Origin: Mortierella sp. BCC40632
Lineage: Eukaryota; Mortierellomycota; Mortierellomycetes; Mortierellales; Mortierellaceae
Direction: 5' to 3'
Assembly: GCA_011634665.1 (NCBI GenBank)
Contig: WAEK01000001.1
Location: 3,620,501 to 3,684,500 of the forward strand
DNA: 64,000 nucleotides
Each line of letters begins with the position of its first letter. The stretch's first letter is position 1. The notes beneath the pieces were generated by a model that saw only the letters and a program-made list of their open reading frames with translations, had not been told where the DNA came from and ran no database searches. A program made the translations under genes and the position numbers. Of this stretch, positions 48,601 through 60,463 are shown in pieces.

Positions 48601-50116
48601 AACTGCACCGACCACGGCGACCAGCTGACCTCGTGGGATCTGGAACGACATCTTTTTAAGACCAAAACTTGCTTTTTCTTCGGTCGGGATGGCATCCAGA
48701 CTCTGAAGACCACTGTGGACCTTGCTCGAATGAGCAGCCTCCGTATCATCATCATTGTTGGTGTTGTTGTCGTCTCCATCTCGAGTGGAAGGGGAGGAGA
48801 GGATCGAGTCTGTGTCCGGTGTAGGATCCTTGTCGGCCAATTTGGCAGCCACCTTTTCCTGGATGGACAACATAGAACCCTCTGATTGTTCGACCAGACT
48901 ACTGTCCTTTGCATCTCGGTACAACTTTTGGGCCTCGAGAAAAGAGATCCCTCTAGACTTGGCCAATTGCTTGATCTCCTTTCGTTCGGCTCGTTCCTTG
49001 GCCTTGAGTCCCTTCTTTTCCTCTCGTTTGTTAGCGCTACGGTTTCGTTCTTCTCTCTCCTTTTTCTGTAGATCCTCGACGGTAAAGGACTTGAGGACAG
49101 TGTCCCATTGGAAACCGGCTTCCTTGACCGTCAATGCAAACTCGGCCCCTTCATCGACTGGAGGGAGTTCCTCGAGTTCCTCGGCCAACAACACGTCCTC
49201 GATACGACGGATCGAGACGACGGCATCGACCGTAGAACTGACGACTTGAGGGAACATTATCAAGGGCATACGCATAATGTTGAAGAGGGAGAGGGACGAA
49301 AAGACGATGGCTGGGGTGAGTTGGTTACCGACGGCCGAATAAACGACAAAGGTCAAGGTAGCGGCCAAGACGGGGACCGTGAGGTTGACGGCAGCAATGC
49401 CGGATCGAGAGATCAAGAGCCAACGAACATAATGCAACTCCTTGGTTCGAAGGTCGTCCAGTTTTTTCAAAAAGGCTTCCTCCCAACCATAAAACTTGAT
49501 GACTCGGATTCCTTGAAGGACTTCTTGTGTGAGCTTGACACGAGCATCTGTGATGACCGTGGACTTTCCTCGGAGGGTTGAGAGAGACTTGACGATCTTT
49601 GCTTGGATTGGACCAAAGAGGACAAGGAAGGCAAAGCCGACTAGAGCCGTGGGACCCAAGTTGGTGATCAAGAGGATGACGATCACGACAACAGAAAGGG
49701 GAGCAGACCAGAGAACATGAAAGAAACCGGCGAGGATATCGAGTCGAGTCGTGTCCGTTGACATGAGATTCGTGATCTTGCCTGTAGAAAAGTCTTGTTT
49801 GGCCTTGGCACTGAGGACGAGGCCCTTACGGTAGATGGTCGTGATCAGACTGGTACGGATGCCGACTCCGACACCTGTCGAAAGTTGCCAGTATTGGTGG
49901 AAGCAGAGTGTCGAGCCCACGCCCATGGCGTAGAGCGCGATAGCCATCAGGATACCATGCCAAAGAGGAGGAGGTTGGAGACCAGAGGCATGTGCTATGG
50001 CACTAGATTGGGAAGGAAGCAGGAGGAGCGAACCATAGCAGGACTTGTTAGTGTTGGCCAACAGCAACAGCAACGGGGAAAGAATGAGTGTGTGTGGGAG
50101 AGTGTAAGAGAGTGTA

Positions 50117-50180
<64 letters not shown>

Positions 50181-50835
50181 ACAGACATACCTGTCGGTGA
50201 CAAAAGTAATGATGGCCTTGGTGACCAGAGGTTGAAAGATCTATTTGGTTCAGAGGCACAGTCATGGGTGTGAGTGGTTAGAAGAGTGTGGCCAAGCAGA
50301 ACGGACCATGGCTCGAGCCATGAGGAGAAGGGAGAGACTACTCAAATGGGCGGAATGATGATGCCATTGACAAGAAGGGTCCTCGTTTCTTCTTTTTGTT
50401 TACCTGAAGCATGTCACCAGTGAACTTGAGGATAGCACCAATCCAGATCGGCCAAAAGAACGTATTGTTGATAGTCCTCCACAACCGTGGTTGGTATGGC
50501 TTCTTGGCCTTCTTGGAACGCCTACCTCCCATAGCAGAGTCTGCTGTGGAAGTTGAATTGTTCTCTCTGAGGGCTGCTTCAGAGGCAACACTCTTTTCGA
50601 CTTCTTTGGCCCAAAAGGAACGGAAGCGCGTGGCGATGTAGGCAGCCCGTCGACGTTCTGTGAGCAACCAGAGATCCTCAGTCTCGAGTGGACGCCTCGA
50701 GCCCACGGACATGATGGGTTGGACCCATGTGAAGGTGAGTTTCGAAAGGAACGAAGAGGTAAACTCGGGACAGATACCAGGGTTGGTACCTGGCTCAGGG
50801 AGAGGGGGGATCTCCTTGGAGCCAAAGAATTTCAT
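45605..50835 (-). CDS. ABCC (MRP-type) full ABC transporter
   Basis: Five exons on the minus strand: 50404-50835, 50191-50240, 47717-50002, 46797-47574 and 45605-46681, in phase, 1540 residues. Layout is TMD1-NBD1-TMD2-NBD2 without an N-terminal TMD0. NBD1 has Walker A GAVGSGKSS (about 625-633), signature LSGGQ (about 716) and VLLDDPLSAVD. NBD2 has GRTGAGKSS (about 1256), signature LSVGQ and VIIMDEATASVD. The WxLS..DDP versus DEATAS asymmetry is normal for ABCC. TMD2 opens with TDLWLSWWTG. Likely exports or sequesters glutathione conjugates, drugs or other organic anions across the plasma or vacuolar membrane; the substrate is unknown. Oddity: about 130 highly charged residues (coiled-coil-like KEREERN...KAKERAERKEIK, then Asp/Asn-rich) are inserted between the first NBD1 strand and Walker A. 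A second acidic Ala-rich linker joins NBD1 to TMD2. The 50-nt second exon is flanked by a (GA)n-containing intron. Confidence 0.93.
50119..50177. repeat. (GA)n array in an ABC transporter intron
   Basis: About 58 bp of GA directly downstream of the donor region of the intron between exons 2 and 3. Confidence 0.9.
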
Positions 50836-51982
50836 TGCCGAGGAAAGTGAGGGCGAGAGCGAGAGAGAAAGAGAGAAAGAGAGAGAGACTGAAGAAAGGA
50901 TGAGGATGAGGAATTGCAGGTGGATCAGGTCTACCAATGGAGACTTGATCCAGAATCGCACACTTCTGTATGTTCGAGTTGTTGGGGCTCTTGAGAGGGG
51001 TGAGGGGGGTGAGGAGAGAGAGTGAGAGGGTGAGAGAGAATGTGTGTGTGGGGAAGAAAAGGGCAGGCTGCAGCACTTGCAGACGGTATGCCACGGACAC
51101 ACAGTGGAAAGGAAGTGAGAGAAAGGAGGGGAGTAAAACCACAATGACAGAGTCCGTTGCAGATGTGATGAATGAGAAAGAAAGAAAAAAAAAAAAGGTT
51201 AGGTACTATTTATACAAAAGAGGCAGTCGAGAATGGAGGAGGAGAGAGAGGATCGTTGTGCCGGGATAAAAAAGAGAGGTGTGTGTGTGTGTTGGTGAGT
51301 AGGTGAGTAGGCGAGTATGCGTTGTGCGAGAATGCATTGTGCGAGTATGCGAGTATGTGAGTGCAGTACAAATGCCAACCAAAAAGTGTAAAAAAGCGGA
51401 GCAAAAAGAGCCGATGCCCCCTCCCTTCGTTCTCTCTCCAAGCTTGCTGTTTTTGGGCCTCTTGTGGTGTTTGGTTTGCTTAGGCTTGTCCTCCCCCCAA
51501 CCGACGCGTTGATTGACCGAGTAGCAAAGGAGTGGCGAGGTTAGGAGTGCCAAGTCTGGGAATAGGCATAGGATTGGACTAGCTTTTTTTTTTACTCCCA
51601 CTCACTCGCACACACTCTCTGCGCAATGCCTACCCTTTTCTCTCTAAGAATGTATCTCGCTCCTTCTCCACGATCTATACCAGGGGCCTCGGTCCACAAA
51701 ACAGACTTCGCACGAACACCACAAATTGTCTCGCTCTCTTCCTCTGGCTTGCGTGTACCACACTTTGCATTATTAAGCCTGTCCGGCCAAACGCTCTGCC
51801 GGACCATCGCTCCGCCGAGGAAAGAAAAAAAATAAAAAAAAAAAGTATCCCCAGTCACTACACAAGCCCTGCCCCGCAGCCATTACGCCGTGAACTATCA
51901 TGTAAAGAGTCCGCATGCTCCTCCACTTGCCCAAACAGGCAATTTGGGGTGTTGGTAGGCTCTAGACTCTCTTCCGCCCCAC

Positions 51983-52013
<31 letters not shown>

Positions 52014-52484
52014 GTTCTACGCATTGTGGTCAAACCACTGGTGCCTCAATAGATGCCAAGGATTGCGAAGCGGCATATCTTTTCTCCCCTCTTTACTCAG
52101 CTGGAGGTTTCCTTGTTGGAGTGAACAAAAATACAAAGAAGAAAGGGTTCATGAGAGGAAAGGTTTGATTGTCTTTTATGGCAACGACAGAAGCTCTGCT
52201 CTGGACCCAGGGATGAGTAGGAGAGACGTTCCAAAGAGTCGCCGGGAGAATTTGGGCACAAAAAGCCAGTTCAATTGTGCACAAATGCAGTGGTAGGAGG
52301 GGGAAAGAGGGGGAGGGAGAGGGATTGTGTTCAGTGCGTGTGTGAAAGAGAGACTGAGAGAAGAGAGAGTCAGTGTTTGTAGGATTTACCCGGACCTTTT
52401 GTTGAAGCCTGTCACGCATTCCCTTTCTCTCGTCTCTCTCGTCTCTCTCGCCTTTCTCTTTTCTCTCGTCTCTCGTCTCTTTCT

Positions 52485-52534
<50 letters not shown>

Positions 52535-53664
52535 CAATCACCAGGCCTGTAGTATTCGTACGTGAGAGGAGAGACAAGAGAAGTAGAGGAAGCAGGGGAA
52601 GCGTCCGGGAGCGGTGATCAATTGAGCAACCGATTGATGGGATGAGCTTAAATAATCTTTATTTTTTTCTATTGATTGATTGACTGATTGACTCGTCCAT
52701 TATTACTTCTTTCCCCTTTCTCTTTCACCACAATTCCTCACTCCTCTCTTACTTACTTACTTTCTCTCTCTTTCCTCTTTTTCTCTTTTCTCTCTCTCCC
52801 TGAAAAGCAGTTAGTGATCACAGCTCTTTTACTTCTCTGGAACAATAGAACGGTAATGCAACCTCTATCACCCCCTTCAAAGTTATTTCCAAATGCATCA
52901 ATGCTTCTCTCCTTCTCCTTCCCCTCCTCTTCCTCTTCCACCATTCTACTCTCTCTTTTTTTTTCTTCAACAAGCCACAGATCGTCCATTCTTTGGTTGT
53001 TTGTTGGACCTGTGCCTCATCGCTTCAAATCCTCATTAGCTTCACTTTCCTACGAGAGATTGAGATCCGGGTAAACTTTCACTCGCTGATTAGAGGCCAG
53101 ATTTGATCCACTCGAGCCACGATTCTGGGCGGCGCTTCGGTAACTCTTTTTTTTTTCTTTCTTTCTTTCTTTCTTAAACGTATTTGACTCTAAAAGAAAG
53201 AAAGAGAAATAAAAGAGTCTACAAGGAAAGGAAAAGAACTCTCCTGAGTTTCCTTTTTGCCTTGCTCATCTTCAAGGTTGATGGCTAAAAGAGGATTAGA
53301 TGCGTGTTGTAGGAGAGGAGGCAGGGGATGCAAGGTGGTAGGTCCACTCCTTGAAGAAAGAAAAAATGGTAAGGTGGCACAACTTTGGTTGGGCCTCTGG
53401 GACAATGGACCGCCTCAGTCATTGCTCTCGTTCGCGTGCTTCTTTCCATCGGACGAATCGGAAGTTGGCCGCTTTTCCCAGCGAACATCTCCTCTTTTCT
53501 TTTTCTTCCCCTCCTCTCCCCTCACTGTGCTTCGCCCCTTTCCCTCCCCTCCTCCCCTCTGTATGACGCCCCTCACCTTGAACCACTTTTATAGTATAGC
53601 AGAGGTTGTGACCAGAGGATGGAGGCAGGCAATCCTTTTGATCCCATATGATCCTACACACACC

Positions 53665-53700
<36 letters not shown>

Positions 53701-54326
53701 CGACAAGGTTAAAAAAGACTCGCATCCAAGACTCCATGTGGGTCAGTTAATCAGAGCCCAAATCATGTCGACACCCTCACTTTCTCTCCTGCTCTGTTTT
53801 TTCTGATCCTTCTACGATATCGACTACCCGCATATCTACACCCTTCGATCTTTTTCTTCTTCTTCCAGTCACTGTCCGGCTCTTCCTGCTGAGTAATGAC
53901 AGTTCCAACAAAAAAAAAACAGCCTCTTTCTTCAGGGAACTGGGCTTTTTTTTTTCTTTTCTATTCTTTTTTGGCCGCCCATCTTCTCCTAGACCCTCGA
54001 TCTTAAGAGGAGAGATGTCAAAACAAAAGCGGATCCAGATCCATCTATACCCGAGTTCTTGGCTCTTTCTTTTCTAGGGTTGGGTTGGGGAGGAGGAGAG
54101 AGGAGACCCCGGCAATCGAGACCATCCTATCAGGGGGTAGGAGACAGCATCATATTGGCCTTGTTTTGATCAGGACCTCCTCTGATCGATCTCCTAGTTC
54201 CTGGGAAGAGGAGTGGCCGCCACCAATATCCGTTTATTCCTCTCTCTCTTTTTCTCTCTCTCTCTCTCTCTCTCCTCTGTCCGTGATCCTCATTGGAAAC
54301 GAGAAAGTGCTTCGCCCATAAGGCCT

Positions 54327-54361
<35 letters not shown>

Positions 54362-54553
54362 CCCAACCGACCAAAATCCTCTTTCCTCACAAACAGCGAC
54401 AATCCACTTTAAAAAGAAAAAAAAAGGTTCGATCTGCGCTTTTGTTGGGCTAGAGAGAAGAAGGTCCCCCTTTTTTTTTTTTTTTTTTAACCCTTTACTT
54501 GTTTGTACTTTTGCCCTCATGCCTCATTTTTCTTTCCTTCTTTCTCTCTCCCT

Positions 54554-54586
<33 letters not shown>

Positions 54587-54850
54587 CTGTCAAAGGGACG
54601 TGCGTGGGAGAGACAAGACAAGTTAGGGAAAAAAAAAAAGGCGCTTTGTCCACGCAACTCTATCTGGATTGGACGAGTGATTTTTTTTTTCTTTTGTTCT
54701 TTTGTGTCCATTCCACATTTTTTTGTTGTATGTCCGCGATTGGATGTCGCACCAAATAAAACAGTACGCCCAAATCTCTTCTTTTCTTCTTTTTTTCTTT
54801 CTCTTTTTGTATTCAGCAACCATCTGTTTGGGGCTTAGGGCGGGGGTGGG

Positions 54851-54897
<47 letters not shown>

Positions 54898-54898
54898 T
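50836..54898. other. 4-kb gene-poor region
   Basis: Lies between the ABC transporter start and the MMAA gene 3' end. It holds the transporter promoter (GA- and GTGT-rich, 50836-51360) and many arrays: T26 at about 51988-52013, (CT)n at about 52492-52532, T30 at about 53669-53699, T31 at about 54329-54359, T20 at about 54470-54488 and A45 at 54851-54895. ORFs on both strands are low-complexity. No conserved-looking coding block, tRNA or rRNA was seen, though a short gene could be missed. Confidence 0.45.
54851..54895. repeat. A45 homopolymer
   Basis: Longest homopolymer in the window. It begins four bases beyond the stop codon of the minus-strand MMAA gene, so it is poly(T) in that transcript. 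Confidence 0.95.
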
Positions 54899-57427
54899 CT
54901 ATGAGGCTGACATCGACTTCATAAACTTTTCTACAATTAGATGGGCTGCTGCTCCTGACATCATCTCGTTGCGGAGGACCTTTACTTCCAACTCCTTGGA
55001 CATGGATCGTACGTGTGAATCCTCATTCAATCTAAAAGGTGAGAATAGAGCGAGGTTTTTTTTTTTTTTTTTTTTTTACCCGCCAAAATAAAAGTGGTAC
55101 AAATGGTCAGCTGGGGGGAAGTTCCAATTTACCAATTTTCACCTCGTGGTCACAGGCATCCAAAACAAAAAAACAAAAGTTATCACGCAGTGTGTCCGTA
55201 TATGTGTAAATAGAGAGTAGGAGAGGGTAACATACAAATCCATAAGTTCCGACTTGACCTGTCGCCACATCCAGATCTGACGTTGGTAACCTCGCTTCTT
55301 TTGGAGTTCTCCCGTAGACTAGTCACAATACAAGGAATGATCAAGATTTCCACCCTGTTAGCTTCACTCCTAATTGGCATCCTTTTTTTCTCCTTTTTCT
55401 TTTTTTGGCATTATTTCGTTACTTACTTCCATAATATCAAAGTATTCCTTCATCGTCTCCCATGCTTGTTGAATACCCGTTTCCGGTCCGCCCATGGAAG
55501 AGACTCGAATCACCTTGGCCTTCCAATGCTCCGAGATCGCCTTGACAAACTTGAGTGCGCTCGTGTACTCGATCTGAGCATATCTTGCAGAATCAACCAG
55601 GGCTCCATCCGACTTGTTGACGATCACTAGATCGGATAGTTCCATGATACCCTTTTTCATGCCCTGAGAAGAAGAAGAAAGAAAAAACAATTCGTAGAAA
55701 AGGAAAGGAAAGAGGGAGGGGGGGGAGATATTGCTTTACTGTTAATCACTGTCTCTGCTGTCTATTGTCATTCAAAAAGCTCAAGATTATGAGTCATTCT
55801 ATGAGAGTGTGAGAAGATGAATAATCGCCTACCTGAAGTTCATCACCACCGGCTGGAGGAACAAGAAGAACGAACCTGGTAGCGGGTACGCATAATTATT
55901 AAAAAAAAAAAAAAAAAATCGCCAATTTCGAGATGGTATACATCATTGTCAGAGTTCAAGAATATAAAGCCATTGTTGTTGTTGTTGTTACTGTCACTGG
56001 TGCCCAATGATCCATGATCCACATGTCCAAAGCTTGGGAGGGAAAAAAAGAAAGAAAGCAAAAAAAAGAAAAAGTGAAGAGACTTACATGTCTACGATAT
56101 CGGCGACCATGGTCTCTGACTGACCCACCCCCACAGTCTCTACAAGGCAAATATCATATCCCGCAGCTAAGATGTACAGAAAGAAAAATAAAAGAGGAAG
56201 TAGTGGGCCGGAGAGAGAAAGTGTGATGAAAGGAATGAGAAGCCTTTGTTAGTCGACTCTTTTGCTCCAATGGACTAAGCCCTTCTATTGTTGTTGTCGA
56301 TGCTGCTGTTGTTGTCATTTGTTTGATAGTAGTTGGATATACCTTCGCATAGTGTGATCGCCTCTGTCGTGTTCCTGGCCACCTAACCATCAAATAAAAA
56401 AAAAGTCAGAATTACAGGCTTGTCGACAAAACAAAACAAAACAGAACAAAAAGAAAAGAAACATCTCGAGGCGGTCCACTGTGAGGATTTGCTCCGCACA
56501 GTGTCTTGCAATCAACACAGTGTACGATTCCATACTCCTCCTGATTAAAGAAAGGGGAGAGGAAAGGGTCAGTAGAACAACCGATGGAAAAAGAGAGAGA
56601 GAGAGAGAAAAGAAAATTAATAACAGATTCTACTCGTTTGCCCAAATGTCCCGACCAAGGGATAGAATTCTCACAAAAAAAAAAAAAAAAAAAAAAAAGG
56701 GTACATTCTTCACTATTTTTCTCACCTAGGGTTCCACGACTTGGTGAAGGTCGCACATATGCATTATTGTCGCGAGAAAGCTCTGTCATCCGAGTCTTGT
56801 CGCCTAGAATGGATCCACCTGTCCTTGCCGATGAAGGATCCACAGCCTTAAGCAAGTCGCCGTAAGAGAAAAAGAAAAAAAAAAGAATGGAAGAGCGTTC
56901 AGAGGAGAAAGAAGTGGTGGGAGTTATTAGTCAATGTTCAAGATGAGGCATCCTTATTCTTGCATACACTCTCTCTTTTTTTTCTTCTTTTCTTCTTTGT
57001 TTGTTTTTTTACCAAGACAGAGACTTTGTGTCCGAGGGAGACCAAGTACATGCCAAAGGCTTCGATAAAGGTCGATTTTCCAACACCTGGTGGACCTGAT
57101 AAACCAATCCTAAAGCTCTTTCCCAATCGAATCCCCGGTGAATCCTCTGGTGCTGCAGTTGAGGAAGAAGAGGATGAAGAAGAAGAGGAGGAGGCTGCAG
57201 CCATGGCGGCATTTCCGGAAAGCAGTTTTTGGTTCTGGTCCGAGCTCAGACTGGCGTTTCGTTTCAATGGTTTTGTTGCATCCGAGATTTCGCCATCGCC
57301 GCCTTTGAGTGGGCCGACACTGGCCAAGGTGGTACTGTGTTCGGAAGCAAGGGCAGCCTCGCGTTCTAGAATCTTGGAGAGTAGTTCCTGGGCCTGGATA
57401 CGATGCTTTGAATTGGTGGACTCGACT

Positions 57428-57504
<77 letters not shown>

Positions 57505-58370
57505 GTGAGTGAGAGAGTGAGAGAGTGAGAGAGAGTGAGTGAGAGAGTGAGAGAGTGAGAGAGAGAGAGAGAAATGAGAAAAGAAAGAAAAAATAATCAG
57601 AGAATCGCTTGGTCAATACACGACTACGACTGGATGGGATTGTCAGGTGAGGGAAGGGGTGGGAGACAGTCGACAAGCCAGATCCGCCTAAAGAGAGAGA
57701 GAGAGAGAGATCGGCTCGCAGCGGTTGTTGGCTCTCCCTCCGAGAGAGAGAGAGAGAGAGAGAGAGAAAGTGTTTTCTCCGACCACAGGAGAAGAGGAGA
57801 GTATTTCAACCGTGGGAGAAAAAAATTAAATCTCTCCCACAGTCGGATCTTTTCCTTTTGACTAGGGACACGTCGCTCCTTACTCCAGCATAGATATGTC
57901 GATGTGTCGATATGTTGATATGTCGTATGAAAGAGATAAAGAGAGAGAGACAGAGACAGAAAGGACTCTCTATCGCTTACCAAGAGTAATAGCTCTGGCA
58001 AGCGAGTATCGGTCGCCCTGGAGTAGTCCAGCCAAGAGTCCGTCGACAGAGTCATCGCGTTTCCGGTGGATCGGCTCGGTTGAGGAAATGTCTTGTTGCA
58101 GACTGGCGAAGGATCTCCTGAAAAGGGGAATGACGGCTAGAAAGAGTGGTGTGAGTGAGTGAGTGAGCGAGTGAGTGAGTGGGTGGGTGGGTGAGTAAGC
58201 ATGCAGATCAGGCATTCAGTCTGAGTAGGTTTGTGCATTGAAAGAAATGACCGAGCTGAGTAAGACGCACTTGATGGGGTCAGGGTGTGGAGAAGAGGTG
58301 ATCTGACGAGGGTGGCACGGGTGGAGCGCAGGGCTGCGACCCTTGCAGCAGCAGCAGCAGGAGCGAGCAT
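54899..58370 (-). CDS. MMAA: MMAA/MeaB-type GTPase, chaperone of B12-dependent methylmalonyl-CoA mutase
   Basis: Eleven exons on the minus strand: 58252-58370, 57981-58117, 57013-57425, 56726-56846, 56536-56540 (5 nt), 56343-56382, 56088-56166, 55833-55875, 55427-55663, 55236-55318 and 54899-55031. All phases close, giving 469 residues. The presequence (Ala/Arg/Ser-rich, ending YSARRSFAS) predicts mitochondrial import. Family signatures in order: [19 protein letters not shown]1 GPPGVGKST (about residue 197), [48 protein letters not shown] (N about 335), and a helical dimerisation end. MMAA/MeaB gates adenosylcobalamin loading and protects the mutase in propionate metabolism. Most Dikarya lack this pathway, which points to an early-diverging fungus. 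Odd points: a Ser-repeat insertion before the G1 loop, a weak GTCATT first donor, and the 5-nt microexon (see findings). Confidence 0.92.
56536..56540 (-). other. 5-nt microexon GAGGA in the MMAA gene
   Basis: On the minus strand: acceptor TTTAATCAG, then GAGGA, then donor GTATGG. It joins ...CTA G to GTG GCC..., giving Leu-Gly-Gly-Val at the strongly conserved TLGGV site and correcting a two-base phase gap that otherwise exists between the flanking exons. Confidence 0.75.
57430..57500. repeat. (GA)n array in an MMAA intron
   Basis: About 70 bp of GA followed by GAGT-type variants up to 57570, at the 3' end of the intron (sense TC, acting as polypyrimidine tract before the acceptor at 57426). 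Confidence 0.9.
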
Positions 58371-58628
58371 GATGGGGGAGGAAGGGATGGAAAAGAGAGC
58401 GAGATAATGTGTGAGAGAGAGAGAGAGAGAGTGAGAGAGAGAAAGAGAGACTGGGGGTGGGGGAGGGGGATAGGAGGAGAAAAGGAATGAAGGTTCTTTA
58501 TTTGAATGAATCTTTTTCTTATCTTCTCATTCTCTCCCTTTTGCAGAAAAAAAAAAAAAAAAAAAAAAAGTCAGGCACAGCTATTTTTTTCTCATCCTTT
58601 TTCTTTTCCAGCCTTGTGTTGTTGACCG

Positions 58629-58662
<34 letters not shown>

Positions 58663-58948
58663 TTTTGTCCCTTTGTCCTTTTGTCCTTTCGCCCTTTGTC
58701 CTTGTTGGTCTTTTGTTTTTATTAGCTTCATCGATTGGATCAAAAGAAGCTAGAATCGATCCCTTCTTTTTTTTTTTTTTTTTTTTTTCTTTTTCTTTCT
58801 CTCTTTCTCTCTGCATCTCCATCTACATCCCAACCAGGAAGAATACCTCAACAAAAAAAAAAAAGCACTCCCCTTCATCTACCCCCTCTTCTCGCTCTCT
58901 TTCTCTCGCTCTCTCTCCTCTCTTTTCCTCGCCTTGTGTTGTCCACTG

Positions 58949-59045
<97 letters not shown>

Positions 59046-59177
59046 CTTTGATCATTCTTCCTTTTTTTCTTTTTTTCTTTCTCTTCTCTCTCTCTCACAC
59101 CACATCATCCTTCATTCTCTGCTCAGCCGGACCCGGATCATTCACCAACTTGATCCACTCATCCGAATCCCTCCTCC
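58371..59177. promoter_or_regulatory. divergent promoter region, MMAA and CNH-domain gene
   Basis: About 800 bp with (GA)n near 58413-58450, A23 at about 58547-58569, (TC)n at 58629-58656, T23 at about 58768-58789, and a large (TC)n-T28 block at 58952-59046. The leader of the CNH gene follows. No defined factor site recognised. Confidence 0.5.
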
Positions 59178-60011
59178 ATGCAACCGCATTCCCCGTCGCC
59201 GAATGTGCCTCTGCCCAGAGACCGCTCGTCGGCATTTCTCCAGGACTTGATGCATGCTGCTAATGGAAGCACTCGTCTGCCTTCCCCACAGCCACAACCA
59301 CAACCGCCGCCACTACAGCAACAGCAGCTTCCACAGCAACCACCACAGCAGCAGCAGCAATACTTGCAGCAGCAACAATATCGGTCACAGCAGCCGCCAC
59401 CACCGCCATCGCCACAGCCCGGATTTGCTGTGGGCTCCACGGCTTCTTCTCATTCCCCCTTCTATAGTGTAACGGGCGTTCATACTCATTCTGCACCTCC
59501 AGCCGCGCCCTTGTCAACGCCCTTGGCGACGTCGTCCTTGGCTGCACCTCCACTTCCGCCACGACCAAGGACTTGTCCGAGCCCCTTGCCGTCGCGAGAA
59601 AGGCATAGTCTGGACCAGGGCCCACCTCTCTCAAGGCCCTCGTCATCGTCCCTGCACCCTCTTCATTCTAACCCCTTGCCGCCACCGCCTTCCTGGCCAG
59701 GGTTAGGCCCAGGGCCAGGGTCAGGGCCAGGGCCCGCCCTGACGGAGCGACGATCGTTTCAAGAGGACCCAACCGTGCCTGCTCTTTGGGTTTCGCCTGC
59801 AGCGCCCATCCCAGTCCCGAGTCAAGCGCCACGACCCGTGTCGCAGTTGTACTCGTCCTCGGCGTCGTCGTATTCATCCGTGTCATCCATGTCAGCATCG
59901 CTGGTAGGTCGATGAAGGAGGCGTGTAAACGTGTGGAGAAGAGATAGGGGAGGTGAGGTGGGGAAGAAAACACGCGGCGGATCGCGCTGCATCATTCTAT
60001 TGTTGTGAATG

Positions 60012-60061
<50 letters not shown>

Positions 60062-60242
60062 TGGCTGTGTATGTGTGTGTTGTGTGTGTGTGTGTGTGTT
60101 CCGTTGGTGTACATTTGCAGCCCAGGCTTTTCTCTTTCTCTCTCCAGATATATTTTCAGGGCCACACTCTGTTCGCTCCGACCCTTTTGGGTCGCTTTTT
60201 TTGGCATCGGATTGTGCAGGGCGTGCGCCTGTGCTGAGAACC

Positions 60243-60289
<47 letters not shown>

Positions 60290-60412
60290 CACAGAGGTAC
60301 ACGAAATATGAGAGAGAGAGAGAGAGAGAGTAAAAAAGAGAGTAAGAAGAGCAAAAAAGTGCGCCTTTCTCTCTTTCTCGCCTTCTCTCTTTCTCGCCTT
60401 CTCTTTCTTCCT

Positions 60413-60463
<51 letters not shown>

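Noticed and set aside
51150..54890. Moderate ORFs such as 53257-53712 and 52688-53074
   Set aside because: Phe/Ser/Leu-rich translation of T- and CT-rich sequence, no conserved pattern, no plausible splice partners.
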